From Methylotuvimicrobium sp. KM2 (lineage in GTDB: Bacteria; Pseudomonadota; Gammaproteobacteria; Methylococcales; Methylomonadaceae): DNA of 64,000 bases. Position 1 is the stretch's first letter, and each line of letters opens with the position of its first letter. The stretch covers positions 248,001 through 312,000 of the forward strand of contig NZ_CP150634.1 in NCBI RefSeq assembly GCF_038051925.1, given 5' to 3'. A program made the translations under genes and the position numbers. Under the pieces are notes generated by a model. That model saw only the letters and a list, made by a program, of their open reading frames with translations, was not told where the DNA came from and did no database searches. This document shows positions 45,426-53,798 of the stretch, piece by piece.

Positions 45426-46367
45426 ATGACGAAAATCATGACCGTGACCGCCAATACGGCGATCGATCTCTTGCTCGAAGTCGAAAGTTTTGCGCTTGGC
45501 GAAACGCTGTCGGCCGAACGCGCCGAGGAATTCGCCTGCGGCAAAGGCATCAATGTCGCAAAGGCTATCGAGTCGCTGGGGCATGCCGTTTTATGTTTGG
45601 GTTTTGCGGGAGCGCGCTCGATCGATACATTTCATGCCTTGCAAACCGAGTGGTTTAAAACCGATTTGACCGAGGTTTTCGGCAAGACGCGCATCAACAT
45701 TACCTTGCATGATTCGGCGAGCGGCCGGGAAACCCATATCCGAACCGCAGGGTTTCGCGTGACGCAAGACGATTGCCGCCGCTTGTGCGAAACCGTCGAG
45801 TCTCATGCCGAGCCCGGCGCTATCGTGATTATTTCCGGCAGTTTGCCGCCTGGTGCGCCGGATGAAGTCTATCGAAATCTCATCGAAGTCTGCCGCGAAC
45901 GAGGGATGACGACCTTTTTGGATGCCAGCGGCCCCGGCTTGAGTCGCGGCATCGAAGCCAAGCCCGATGCGATCAAGCCGAATCAACAAGAACTCGAAGC
46001 CTTGCTCGGCAAGTCCTTGCCGGACGAACGCAGTATCGCCGAGGCTGCGAGGGAACTGGTCGGTCAAGGCATTCAACGGGTTTATGTTTCGCGAGGCGAG
46101 CACGGCTGCATAGCCGCCTACGAGAACATGACGATATCGGCTTATTTTAATACAGCACCGGAACAAATCGTCAGTCGCGTCGGCTGCGGCGATGCGCTGG
46201 TGGCCGGTTTGGCGGTCGCGGCGTGGCGCGGGTTGGATGCGGAGGCCGCGTTGAAACTGGGCGTGGCTTGCGGTACGGCCAATTTATTCTCTAAGGAGCC
46301 GGGACGGTTCGATAGCGGTTTGTTAGTAGACATCGGCGGCCATGTGACATTAGAGCCGATTCATTGA
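45426..46367 (+). CDS. PfkB-family sugar kinase (1-phosphofructokinase-like)
   Basis: 313 residues. PfkB features: N-terminal MTVTANTAIDLLLEVESF, GKGINVAKAIESLGH, and the C-terminal anion hole and catalytic base SRVGCGDALVAGLA, where the usual GAGD is GCGD but the Asp is kept. It phosphorylates a hexose phosphate, probably fructose 1-phosphate or tagatose 6-phosphate. It starts 10 bases after the last ketosynthase, so it is probably cotranscribed. A link to glycosylation of the product or to central metabolism is unclear. Confidence 0.8.
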   Translation: MTKIMTVTANTAIDLLLEVESFALGETLSAERAEEFACGKGINVAKAIESLGHAVLCLGFAGARSIDTFHALQTEWFKTDLTEVFGKTRINITLHDSASGRETHIRTAGFRVTQDDCRRLCETVESHAEPGAIVIISGSLPPGAPDEVYRNLIEVCRERGMTTFLDASGPGLSRGIEAKPDAIKPNQQELEALLGKSLPDERSIAEAARELVGQGIQRVYVSRGEHGCIAAYENMTISAYFNTAPEQIVSRVGCGDALVAGLAVAAWRGLDAEAALKLGVACGTANLFSKEPGRFDSGLLVDIGGHVTLEPIH

Positions 46368-46457
46368 AGAATAGGGTCGATTTGAATAGGACTTGTTTGA
46401 CGGTTGGAAGACAGGTTGATATATTCCGAGATAATCAATTGATAGTGAGGAGTCGCG

Positions 46458-46907
46458 ATGACGGCTATTTTGAAGGCATACAATCCGGAAATTCAAGACG
46501 AATTCGATTTTTGGCGCAGGATCGGGATGCCGGCGCGGGGCGCTAAGCTTCATGATGCCTTGCATAAAGGCCTGTCGTTTAGCGTGTACGGCAAACTCGC
46601 CGATCTTACCGGTCTCGAGAAGAAAGAACTCGCTAAATACGCGCTGATTGCACCCGCGACGCTGCAACGGCGCGCAAAGGCCGGGCGTTTCAACCAGCAA
46701 GAGAGTGACCGTCTTTATCGATTGGCCGAACTGCTCAAGGCGACCGTCGATTTATTCGAAGGCGATCTGGATGCGGCGCGCGAGTGGCTTAATAAACCTG
46801 CGCTCGGTTTGGGCGGGCGGCGGCCGATCGACATGTTGGCCACGACCGCCGAAACCGAGGCGGTTTTGGATTTGATCGGCAGACTCGAGCAGGGCGTATT
46901 CGTTTGA
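46458..46907 (+). CDS. Xre-family antitoxin of a RES/Xre system
   Basis: 149 residues. A helix-turn-helix-like middle (SVYGKLADLTGLEKKELAKYALIAPATLQRRAK) precedes the C-terminal toxin-binding domain (DUF2384), with RLYRLAELLKATVDLFEGD, AREWLNKPALGLGGRRPIDML and a final LIGRLEQGVFV. It neutralises the RES toxin encoded next, with a 4-base overlap. The family usually autoregulates the operon. ATG preceded by GTGAGGAGTCGCG. Confidence 0.92.
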   Translation: MTAILKAYNPEIQDEFDFWRRIGMPARGAKLHDALHKGLSFSVYGKLADLTGLEKKELAKYALIAPATLQRRAKAGRFNQQESDRLYRLAELLKATVDLFEGDLDAAREWLNKPALGLGGRRPIDMLATTAETEAVLDLIGRLEQGVFV

Positions 46908-47377
46908 GCGGCGTAAAATCTTATCGAATCGTCAAACAAAAATGGGCGGATAGCGCTTTCGACGGCGAAGGCGCGAAACGTTACGGCGGGCGCTGGAACA
47001 GCCGAGGCAAGCCTTGCGTCTATCTGGCCGGCTCCGAATCGCTCGCGATACTGGAAATACTGGTTCATCTCGACAAACAGCAATTTTTGACGCATTACGC
47101 ATTGTTCGAACTGCACTTACCGAAACAAGATGTCGTCTATCTCGATGCCGAAAAATTGCCGGCCTGTTGGCGCGACGAACCGGCGCCGCCGGAAACCGCC
47201 GCAATCGGCGACGCCTGGTTGTTCGAAGGCTCCGAATTGGCCTTGGCGGCGCCGAGCGTCATCGTACCCCGTGAATGGAATTTCATCGTCAATCCCAAAC
47301 ACCCGGCTTTCGCAGGTGTCGTTAAACGAGCGCGCCGCCTCGATTTCGAACCCGACAAGCGTCTTTTTTCGTCCTGA
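46904..47377 (+). CDS. RES-domain NAD+-degrading toxin
   Basis: 157 residues. The RES domain motifs are Arg/Glu/Ser: YRIVKQKWADSAFDGEGAKRYGGRWNSRGKPCVYLAGS with the R-x-G-G-R-W-N block, then SLAILEILVHLD (Glu) and PSVIVPREWNFIVNPKHPAF (Ser). RES toxins break down NAD+. The start is TTG 46904, whose last bases are the antitoxin TGA; no ATG fits, so start-limited, coupled translation is likely. Confidence 0.92.
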   Translation: MSGVKSYRIVKQKWADSAFDGEGAKRYGGRWNSRGKPCVYLAGSESLAILEILVHLDKQQFLTHYALFELHLPKQDVVYLDAEKLPACWRDEPAPPETAAIGDAWLFEGSELALAAPSVIVPREWNFIVNPKHPAFAGVVKRARRLDFEPDKRLFSS

Positions 47378-47407
47378 TTCTTCAAAAAGCGCTCATTCGG
47401 ACAGCGA

Positions 47408-47440
47408 GTAGCCCGGATGGAGCTCGCGGAATCCGGGGAG
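47408..47440. repeat. Family G repeat fragment
   Basis: gtagcccggatggagctcgc followed by ggaatccgggga, a shortened form of the repeats at 29316 and 40201. Confidence 0.5.
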
Positions 47441-47499
47441 AAAGCGGCTCGAGTTATTCCGAAATCCACTACGTTTCATTCAGGCTGCTCGCTACTCCC

Positions 47500-47766
47500 T
47501 TGTATGAGTTTGTCTATAAAAACGAACTGGTAATAAACGAGACGGTCGTACATCCTTTCGTCGAGGACGGCGATTATTGGGCCGATGATATGACTCTCGG
47601 AGAAATGCCGATACACGAAGGCATGACCTTTGTTTTTCATTACGACTTCGGTGACGATTGGCGGTTTCAGTGTCAGGTCGAATCGATTGTCAAGGAAGAA
47701 GGAAAATATAAGGAACCGAAAGTCATCGAGAAAAAGGGTAGAGCGCCGAAGCAGTATTACTATTAA
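47500..47766 (+). pseudogene. Truncated pRiA4b ORF-3-like protein
   Basis: 88 codons from TTG 47500. The part TFVFHYDFGDDWRFQCQVES matches the hallmark YDFGDxWxH-type motif of the plasmid pRiA4b ORF-3 family. Complete members have about 180 or more residues with an extra N-terminal half that is missing here, and a family G repeat lies just upstream. It is probably a 5'-truncated remnant, though expression as a short protein cannot be excluded. Confidence 0.55.
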
Positions 47767-47828
47767 AAAATTTGGCTTAATCAGCCAGTTACTCCAGCCA
47801 AAGCTTTATACCCGTCAAGATGTAAATA

Positions 47829-47915
47829 TTTAGTCCCTCTCTTTGAAAAAGAGGGGCTATGGGAGATTTTTTAAATAATTCTCCCTCAATCCCTCTTTTT
47901 CAAAGGTGAGGAACA
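47829..47915. repeat. Imperfect inverted repeat
   Basis: cctctctttgaaaaagaggg and ccctctttttcaaaggtgag flank about 45 bases, giving a long hairpin of MITE-like appearance. No gene within. Confidence 0.55.
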
Positions 47916-48021
47916 GTTTTACGCATGAATTGCGGTAAGTTGCTAACGGGGTGAAAATACTTACGTCGAGATACGAGTTTAAGCGCCATGTAAGGCTAAT
48001 TATTTTTTCCTGCAATAGAGC

Positions 48022-49296
48022 CTAGATCCCGCCAGTCGTTGCCTTTTGTGCATCGTCGATCTGTTTCTGATCGAATTGTTCAACGCGATTTCTGCCGTTT
48101 TGTTTAGCTAGATATAACGCCTTGTCGGCAAAATCGAGCAAACGGGCAGCGCTTAGCGAATCTTTTGGAATGACCGTGGCAACTCCCAGACTCAATGTCA
48201 CATAATGAGACACGGGCGAATTCGGGTGCCTTAATCGTCTTTTTTCGACGGCGTCTCTCAGCTTCTCGGCCAACGATTGGCTTTGCTCTGCATTACAAGC
48301 CGTAACCACGCAAAACTCTTCACCGCCGTACCGGCAAACGAAATCGTCCGAGCGCTTGGAAAATAGTTTAAGTACTTTGGCTAATTCGATCAGACATTGG
48401 TCGCCGGCAGGATGGCCCTCGGCATCGTTGTAATTCTTGAAATAATCGATATCGAGCATGATTATCGATAAGGGATATTGATGACGCAATGCACGTTGCC
48501 ATTCTTTTTGCACATACTGATCGTAATAACGCCGGTTCGGCAAGCGGGTCAACGAATCGATGTAAGCCAGGTGTAATTTGGATTTTGCTCGAATTAGCTG
48601 TTTTTTGGTGAGTCGCTCGGTGTAGTGAAAAACGATTAACAACATAACGCCGAGTGATGCGATTACGGCATGCAGCAAATAGATATGGCTTAACTGGTTT
48701 TCGACATAAGGGATAATCTTGGTCTTGGGGATGCTGACGCTAATGCCGCCCCGGATGTCGCCGATTTGATAATTTTGATGGCAACGCAGACAGTCTTCAG
48801 TAATTTTCAGGGGTTCCATGTAGCGGTAAAACGGCTCGTCATGCAAGGTTGCGATATCCATAAAAACGGAGTCGCCTTCTTCAAATGCCAATAGCGCATT
48901 TGTTTCCCAGTCGTCCGCTTTATTTTCCGGGCGTTTCGGATGAAGGCTGGTTATATGGAATTGAATCCTGGATTTGTCGTGTTCCAGTTCAGCCAATTGA
49001 CGCGTCATATAAGCCGGGTTGATCAAAGTTAGCCGACGTCCGTCGAGAGTAACGATATCGCGTCCGGGAATATCCAAGTAAGGATTGGGAAGGGTATTTT
49101 CGGTAATCGCTACATAGACGCCGCCGTGTTGGGCATTCCAATGCCGCATCGTGACGATATGTTGAAAAAACAGCTTGCCTTGCGAGAAAGCGATTTTTTT
49201 GGCGGTATCTTGAGCGTTATAGACTTGAAGCAATAATGAAATGCTGTTGAGTCCTAGCCACAACAACACAAAAAAAATAAAAAACCTCGTTTTCAT
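48022..49296 (-). CDS. Diguanylate cyclase with periplasmic heme-type (DUF3365) sensor
   Basis: 424 residues. A first helix (about 5-23), a periplasmic sensor (about 30-205) and a second helix (about 210-230) precede a GGDEF domain. The sensor ends with EDCLRCHQNYQIGDIRGGISVSIP, a C-x2-C-H heme c site in the DUF3365/Tll0287-like family, with HWNAQHGGVYV earlier. The active site is RYGGEEF. RSDD just before it is an intact R-x-x-D inhibitory site. It makes cyclic-di-GMP, probably in response to redox or a gas ligand at the heme. No EAL domain. Confidence 0.9.
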   Translation of the reverse strand: MKTRFFIFFVLLWLGLNSISLLLQVYNAQDTAKKIAFSQGKLFFQHIVTMRHWNAQHGGVYVAITENTLPNPYLDIPGRDIVTLDGRRLTLINPAYMTRQLAELEHDKSRIQFHITSLHPKRPENKADDWETNALLAFEEGDSVFMDIATLHDEPFYRYMEPLKITEDCLRCHQNYQIGDIRGGISVSIPKTKIIPYVENQLSHIYLLHAVIASLGVMLLIVFHYTERLTKKQLIRAKSKLHLAYIDSLTRLPNRRYYDQYVQKEWQRALRHQYPLSIIMLDIDYFKNYNDAEGHPAGDQCLIELAKVLKLFSKRSDDFVCRYGGEEFCVVTACNAEQSQSLAEKLRDAVEKRRLRHPNSPVSHYVTLSLGVATVIPKDSLSAARLLDFADKALYLAKQNGRNRVEQFDQKQIDDAQKATTGGI

Positions 49297-49387
49297 GCAA
49301 AACCAACATCAACAACTATGACGGAATATGATAACCGAGCGAACAGTTTTCGGTTAAAAAAATAGAGCGAGGAGTTATTGAGTTGAT

Positions 49388-50128
49388 TTAAATCCAGGAG
49401 CGATGCTGCAATAGAGCTTGCAGAGTCAATGCATTGAACGGCGCGGCGCACTCCGCATCATTGTTGAAATAAACGTGTACGGTTCGGTCTTGTTGCAAAT
49501 ATTCGGCAGTCGTTTTCGCCCATTGCGTCAATTCGTCATGACTATAGCTGGAGACATAGGTTTCGGGGTGGCCGTGTAAACGGATGTAAACGTGATTGCC
49601 GACCGCATGTTTCCATAGCGGCCAGGAAGCCGAATCGGAGAGGCAAGAAGCGATATGGGAAGCGGATAAAATCTCAGAGGTTTCGTCGTCGAACCAGGAT
49701 TCGTGTCTGAATTCAATGACATGATCGACTTCCGGCCATTGTTTCAATGCCTCGATGAAATCGTTCAATCGGTCGAGGTCCTTATTTAACGACTGAGGCA
49801 ATTGCCAAAGTATGGCCGACAGTTTTTCGGCCAGCGGCAAGGCATGCTGTTTCTCGAGCAAGACAGAATCCTTGGGATCCCTGAGTTTTTTGTTATGCGT
49901 CAGATAACGATTTGCTTTCAGTGCGAATCTGAACGAATCCGGTGTTTCGGCATGCCATTTTTCGAATGTCGACGCTTTTTGCAGTCGATAGAAGGTGCCG
50001 TTGATTTCGACGGCGTTGAATCGTTCGGCATAAAACCTGAGCCAAGCTTTTTGTTTTGTCTTTTGATAAAAACAGTCGCGCCAATGCCGGTAACTCCAAC
50101 CGCTGGTGCCGATATAAAGCTTGGCCAC
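49388..50128 (-). CDS. DUF72-family protein
   Basis: 246 residues from GTG 50128, one base after the RtcB stop. The TIM-barrel-like DUF72 features are visible: AKLYIGTSGWSYRHWRDCFY at the start, FNAVEINGTFYRL, RFALKANRYLTH, VIEFRHESWF and a late VHVYFNNDAECAAPFNAL. Biochemical role unknown. Third gene of the archease-rtcB-DUF72 run, so a link with RNA repair is possible (context only). Confidence 0.85.
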   Translation of the reverse strand: MAKLYIGTSGWSYRHWRDCFYQKTKQKAWLRFYAERFNAVEINGTFYRLQKASTFEKWHAETPDSFRFALKANRYLTHNKKLRDPKDSVLLEKQHALPLAEKLSAILWQLPQSLNKDLDRLNDFIEALKQWPEVDHVIEFRHESWFDDETSEILSASHIASCLSDSASWPLWKHAVGNHVYIRLHGHPETYVSSYSHDELTQWAKTTAEYLQQDRTVHVYFNNDAECAAPFNALTLQALLQHRSWI

Positions 50129-50129
50129 G

Positions 50130-51560
50130 TTAGCCCTTGATGCAAATGACAGGCTCGAGGCGCGCGATTTTTTTTGCAAGACCCGCCTTGTCGGCGGCGT
50201 TGACGACCGCACTGACGTCTTTGTAAGCGGCCGGCGCCTCTTCCGCGATGCCTCGTAATGATGGGCTGCGAATCAGAATGCCTTGTTCGGCCAATTGATC
50301 GACCAACGCCCGTCCGTGCCACTGTTTAGTGGCCTGGCGGCGGCTCATTGCCCGTCCCGCGCCGTGGCAGGCCGAACTGAACGAGCGTTGCTCGGCCTGT
50401 TTCGTGCCGCACAGGATGTAGGAGCTGGTTCCCATCGAACCGCCTATCAAGACCGGTTGGCCGGCATGCCTGTATTCGGTCGGCAAATCGGCATGGCCGG
50501 GGCCGAAGGCTCGAGTCGCGCCTTTGCGATGGACGAAGACTGTCTGTGCCACACCTCCGACGATATGGCGTTCCTGCTTGCAGGTGTTGTGCGAGACGTC
50601 GTAGAGCAGGTCGATTGAAATGCCCGGAAAAATTTCGTTCATCGCTTGGCGTGTCAAATGCGTGATGATTTGGCGGTTCGCGAGTGCGCAGTTGATGCCG
50701 GCGCGCATCGCACCGAGATAGCGCTTGCCCAGCGGCGAATTCAGCGGCGCGCAGGCCAATTCTCGGTCGGGTAGGGTGATATGGTATTGAGACGCCGCAA
50801 GCGCCATGTCCTTCAAAAACTCGGTACCGATCTGATGGCCTAGACCCCGCGAACCGCAATGTATGCTGATCACGATCGCATCGATCTCGAGCCGGTAGGC
50901 TTTAGCGACTTCTCGATCGAAAATTTCGGCGACGCGCTGCACTTCGAGATAATGATTGCCGGAGCCGAGCGTGCCCATTTCGTCTTTTTGCCGTTCACGG
51001 GCGCGCGGCGAGACATCGTTCGGTTCGGCGCCGTCGACGCGGCCGCGTTCCTCGATGAATTCAAGATCGCGCGCTTCGCCGAAACCTTGTTTGACGGCCC
51101 ATTGCGCGCCGCCGGACAGCATCGCGCGCATTTCGTCGTGATTCAAATGAATGCGTCCGCGGCTGCCGACCCCGGCCGGCACGGTGCGGTAGAGTGCGTC
51201 GGCTAGGTCTTTTTTGACGCCTTGCAAGTCGTTCATCGTCAGGCCGGTATGCAGCGTGCGTACGCCGCAGGAAATATCGAAACCGACTCCGCCGGCTGAA
51301 ATCACGCCGCCTTGGTCCGCGTCGAACGCCGCGACGCCGCCGATCGGAAAACCGTAGCCCCAATGCGCGTCGGGCATCGCATAGGCCGCTTCGACGATAC
51401 CGGGCAGCGTCGCGACATTGGTGATCTGTTCATAGACCTTTTGATCCATCGCTTCCAGCAATCCGGAGTCGGCATAAATAATCGCCGGTACCCGCATCGG
51501 GCCCTTCGCAGGAATCTCCCAGCACGTTTCATCGCGTTGAATGAATTGTTTGATGTCCAT
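50130..51560 (-). CDS. rtcB: RNA-splicing/repair ligase RtcB
   Basis: 476 residues from ATG 51560. The 3'-phosphate/5'-OH RNA ligase hallmarks are present: GGVGFDISCGVRTLHTG (metal-binding Asp and Cys, about 85), SIHCGSRGLGHQ (His), LYDVSHNTCKQE (His) and SACHGAGRAMSRRQA carrying the His that takes GMP. It is GTP- and Mn-dependent and seals broken tRNAs and rRNAs. It lies between archease and DUF72 genes. An extra 17 upstream codons are open but unlikely. Confidence 0.95.
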   Translation of the reverse strand: MDIKQFIQRDETCWEIPAKGPMRVPAIIYADSGLLEAMDQKVYEQITNVATLPGIVEAAYAMPDAHWGYGFPIGGVAAFDADQGGVISAGGVGFDISCGVRTLHTGLTMNDLQGVKKDLADALYRTVPAGVGSRGRIHLNHDEMRAMLSGGAQWAVKQGFGEARDLEFIEERGRVDGAEPNDVSPRARERQKDEMGTLGSGNHYLEVQRVAEIFDREVAKAYRLEIDAIVISIHCGSRGLGHQIGTEFLKDMALAASQYHITLPDRELACAPLNSPLGKRYLGAMRAGINCALANRQIITHLTRQAMNEIFPGISIDLLYDVSHNTCKQERHIVGGVAQTVFVHRKGATRAFGPGHADLPTEYRHAGQPVLIGGSMGTSSYILCGTKQAEQRSFSSACHGAGRAMSRRQATKQWHGRALVDQLAEQGILIRSPSLRGIAEEAPAAYKDVSAVVNAADKAGLAKKIARLEPVICIKG

Positions 51561-51603
51561 CGGTTTTACCTTGTATGCAGAATGTGGTGGCGTATTGTCG
51601 AAT

Positions 51604-52038
51604 TCATACATCCACCACGCATTGAGCTAGCCAAATCCCGTCTTCGGTTTGGCGTACGGCAAGTTCGGTCAAGGTCGCGCCCTTGATTTCGACGGCGGGT
51701 TGGTGTCTTGCGGGATCGGTTGGTTCGCCGGAAGCCGTCGCGATTAGAGTGTTGCCATTGATCACGACCTGAAAACGCTTGAACAATAAGCCTTTGACAG
51801 CCATCAGATAAATCAATTCATTGATCCAATCCAGAAATAAAAACTCGATATCGTCCGCTTGACAGGATGTTTCAATCGATTGATGCTCTTGAATCGAGTC
51901 CAGGTCGCAGATAACCGATGTCATCGCCAGTGCGGCTTGCTCGAAAGCTTCTTCGAGCGTTGGCGCAATGCCGCGAATGCCGATATCGGCCTTGTGTTCG
52001 AAGTGTTCCCAATGGGGAATCTGAGCGATATCGGTCAC
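51604..52038 (-). CDS. Archease
   Basis: 144 residues. Archease blocks: HWEHFEHKADIGIRGIAPTLEEAFEQAALAM near the start, DIEFLFLDWINELIYLM in the middle and KGATLTELAVRQTEDGIW at the end, with the conserved Asp residues for metal binding. It activates RtcB guanylylation and turnover. 43 bases before the rtcB start, same operon. Confidence 0.93.
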   Translation of the reverse strand: MTDIAQIPHWEHFEHKADIGIRGIAPTLEEAFEQAALAMTSVICDLDSIQEHQSIETSCQADDIEFLFLDWINELIYLMAVKGLLFKRFQVVINGNTLIATASGEPTDPARHQPAVEIKGATLTELAVRQTEDGIWLAQCVVDV

Positions 52039-52385
52039 GAGAAGTCTCCCGGCTGAGGATTATTTTGTTAACAATGTCGCAAAGTTATGGACATTGCGTC
52101 AAGATAGTATTCAAATTAAGTTGCCCGAATACATTTATATGCTTGTCTCGATGCAAAAATGAAGTGTTTTTTTGGGAGGGGGTGAGAAGGATTCAAAATA
52201 TATTAGACATCTCTAATATACGGACCTATAATCCGAATCAAACAGGACCGAGAAATCGGGATGATGAACGGTCCGTCGGCTAATCATGCATGCTTATCAA
52301 AGGCTTGCGATATTTTGCTCGCTGCAGTCATGTCTTGTCGGGAAAGACGCGGACATCTTGCGATTTTTACAGCAGATGAGGGCTT
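52039..52385. promoter_or_regulatory. Divergent promoter region with a 9-bp dyad
   Basis: tatattaga (52199-52207) and tctaatata (52212-52220) form a perfect inverted repeat with a 4-base centre, about 165 bases upstream of the sulfide:quinone oxidoreductase gene. It may bind a redox or sulfide-responsive regulator. No gene supported in this stretch. Confidence 0.5.
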
Positions 52386-53603
52386 ATGAGCACAACAACG
52401 CAACATCACCGTATTGTCGTCGCCGGCGGCGGCCCCGGCGGATTGTCGATCGCGGCGCGGCTGGCGGCGCTTGGCCTTGAGGTCGCATTGATCGAACCGT
52501 CTTCGCGGCACGTTTATCAACCCTTCTGGACCTTAGCCGGGGCCGGTATCGTCGATCACGAATTATCCATTCGGCCTATGGCGGACATGATTCCATCCGG
52601 GGTCAAATGGTTGAAGACCTCTGTCACGGGGTTTCAACCGGAACTTAATCAATTACAAACCGAAGACGGGCAGACGATCGGCTACGATACTCTGGTCGTG
52701 GCGCTGGGCTTGCAGATCGATTGGCACAAGATTTCGGGACTGCCCGAGCGTTTGGGTCAACAGGGAATCTGCAGCATCTACGATTTTTCAGGCTCCGAGC
52801 AGACTTGGGAATTAATTCGAAATTTCAAGGGCGGACATGCTGTATTTACGTTTCCTCCGCCGCCGATCAAATGCGCCGGCGCGCCGCAAAAGATCCTGTA
52901 TCTGGCCGAGGAATATTTCCGCAAGGCCAGTGTTCGTGATAAAACCCGAGTCAGTTATTTTTGCGCGACACCGACGATCTTCAGCGTCAAGAAATACGCC
53001 GATGCGTTGATTCGTCAATGCGTCGAGCCGCGTGATATCGCAGCGCATTTCAATATGCGCCTGAAATCGGTCGATGCCGAAAATCGCCAGGCACTGTTCG
53101 AAAATAGCGAAAACGGCGAGGAACAGCGGGTAGATTACGATTTGTTGCATGTCGTGCCGCCGATGAGCGCACCCGATGTGATCAAGAACAGCGCGTTGGC
53201 GAATGCCGAGGGCTGGGTCGACGTCGACAAGGCTTCGTTGCGGCACAAGCGATTCGATAATGTGTTCGCGATCGGCGATTGCGCGGGTCTGCCGACCTCG
53301 AAAACCGCCGCGGCGATTCGCGCGCAATCGCCGGTGCTGGCCGCGAACTTGCTGGCCGCCGTCAATGGACAAACGCCGACGGCGACTTACGACGGCTACA
53401 CGGCTTGTCCGTTGGTGACCGGATACGGCAAGGCAATTCTGGCCGAATTCGATTATGAATTACGACCTCAGGAAACCTTTCCGTTCGATCAAAGCAAGGA
53501 AAGCCTACTGTTGTATTTGTTGAAACGCTTCGTTTTGCCGCAGTTATATTGGCGTGCTCTGATCAAGGGACGCAAGTGGCCCTGGTCGAAAGTCGGCACT
53601 TAG
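52386..53603 (+). CDS. Sulfide:quinone oxidoreductase-like flavoprotein (type II)
   Basis: 405 residues of two-dinucleotide-binding fold. FAD motif VVAGGGPGGLSIAARLA (about 11), YQPFWTLAGAG, a cysteine in FPPPPIKCAGAPQKILYLAEEYFRK (about 160, the type II SQR pattern) and FAIGDCAGLPTSKTAAAIRAQ near the C-terminus. A hydrophobic C-terminal tail (LLLYLLKRFVLPQLYW) could attach it to the membrane. It would oxidise sulfide and reduce quinone. The second SQR cysteine is not obvious, so a related quinone reductase remains possible. It is 9 bases upstream of cydP. Confidence 0.8.
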   Translation: MSTTTQHHRIVVAGGGPGGLSIAARLAALGLEVALIEPSSRHVYQPFWTLAGAGIVDHELSIRPMADMIPSGVKWLKTSVTGFQPELNQLQTEDGQTIGYDTLVVALGLQIDWHKISGLPERLGQQGICSIYDFSGSEQTWELIRNFKGGHAVFTFPPPPIKCAGAPQKILYLAEEYFRKASVRDKTRVSYFCATPTIFSVKKYADALIRQCVEPRDIAAHFNMRLKSVDAENRQALFENSENGEEQRVDYDLLHVVPPMSAPDVIKNSALANAEGWVDVDKASLRHKRFDNVFAIGDCAGLPTSKTAAAIRAQSPVLAANLLAAVNGQTPTATYDGYTACPLVTGYGKAILAEFDYELRPQETFPFDQSKESLLLYLLKRFVLPQLYWRALIKGRKWPWSKVGT

Positions 53604-53612
53604 GAGGTCCTT

Positions 53613-53795
53613 ATGAAAGTCTCGTTGACGCGTCAATTAGCTGGCGTGCTTGCCGTTAAATTTTTACTGCTGTGGGGACTGTGGTTCGCGTTTTTTCGCT
53701 CCGAACCGAGGCCGCCGGACCGCTCCGATTTGGCGGCTCGTCTCTATGGCGAGCGCCCATCGTCCGATTTTTCTAGTTCCGTAGGGGAGAAATGA
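53613..53795 (+). CDS. cydP: CydP-like small subunit of cytochrome bd oxidase
   Basis: 60 residues with one helix (about 8-28; LAGVLAVKFLLLWGLWFAFF) and a basic, proline-rich tail. CydP is a short membrane protein encoded directly before cydA in many gammaproteobacteria. TAGGAGGTCCTT precedes the ATG. It lies 3 bases upstream of cydA. Confidence 0.8.
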   Translation: MKVSLTRQLAGVLAVKFLLLWGLWFAFFRSEPRPPDRSDLAARLYGERPSSDFSSSVGEK

Positions 53796-53798
53796 ACC

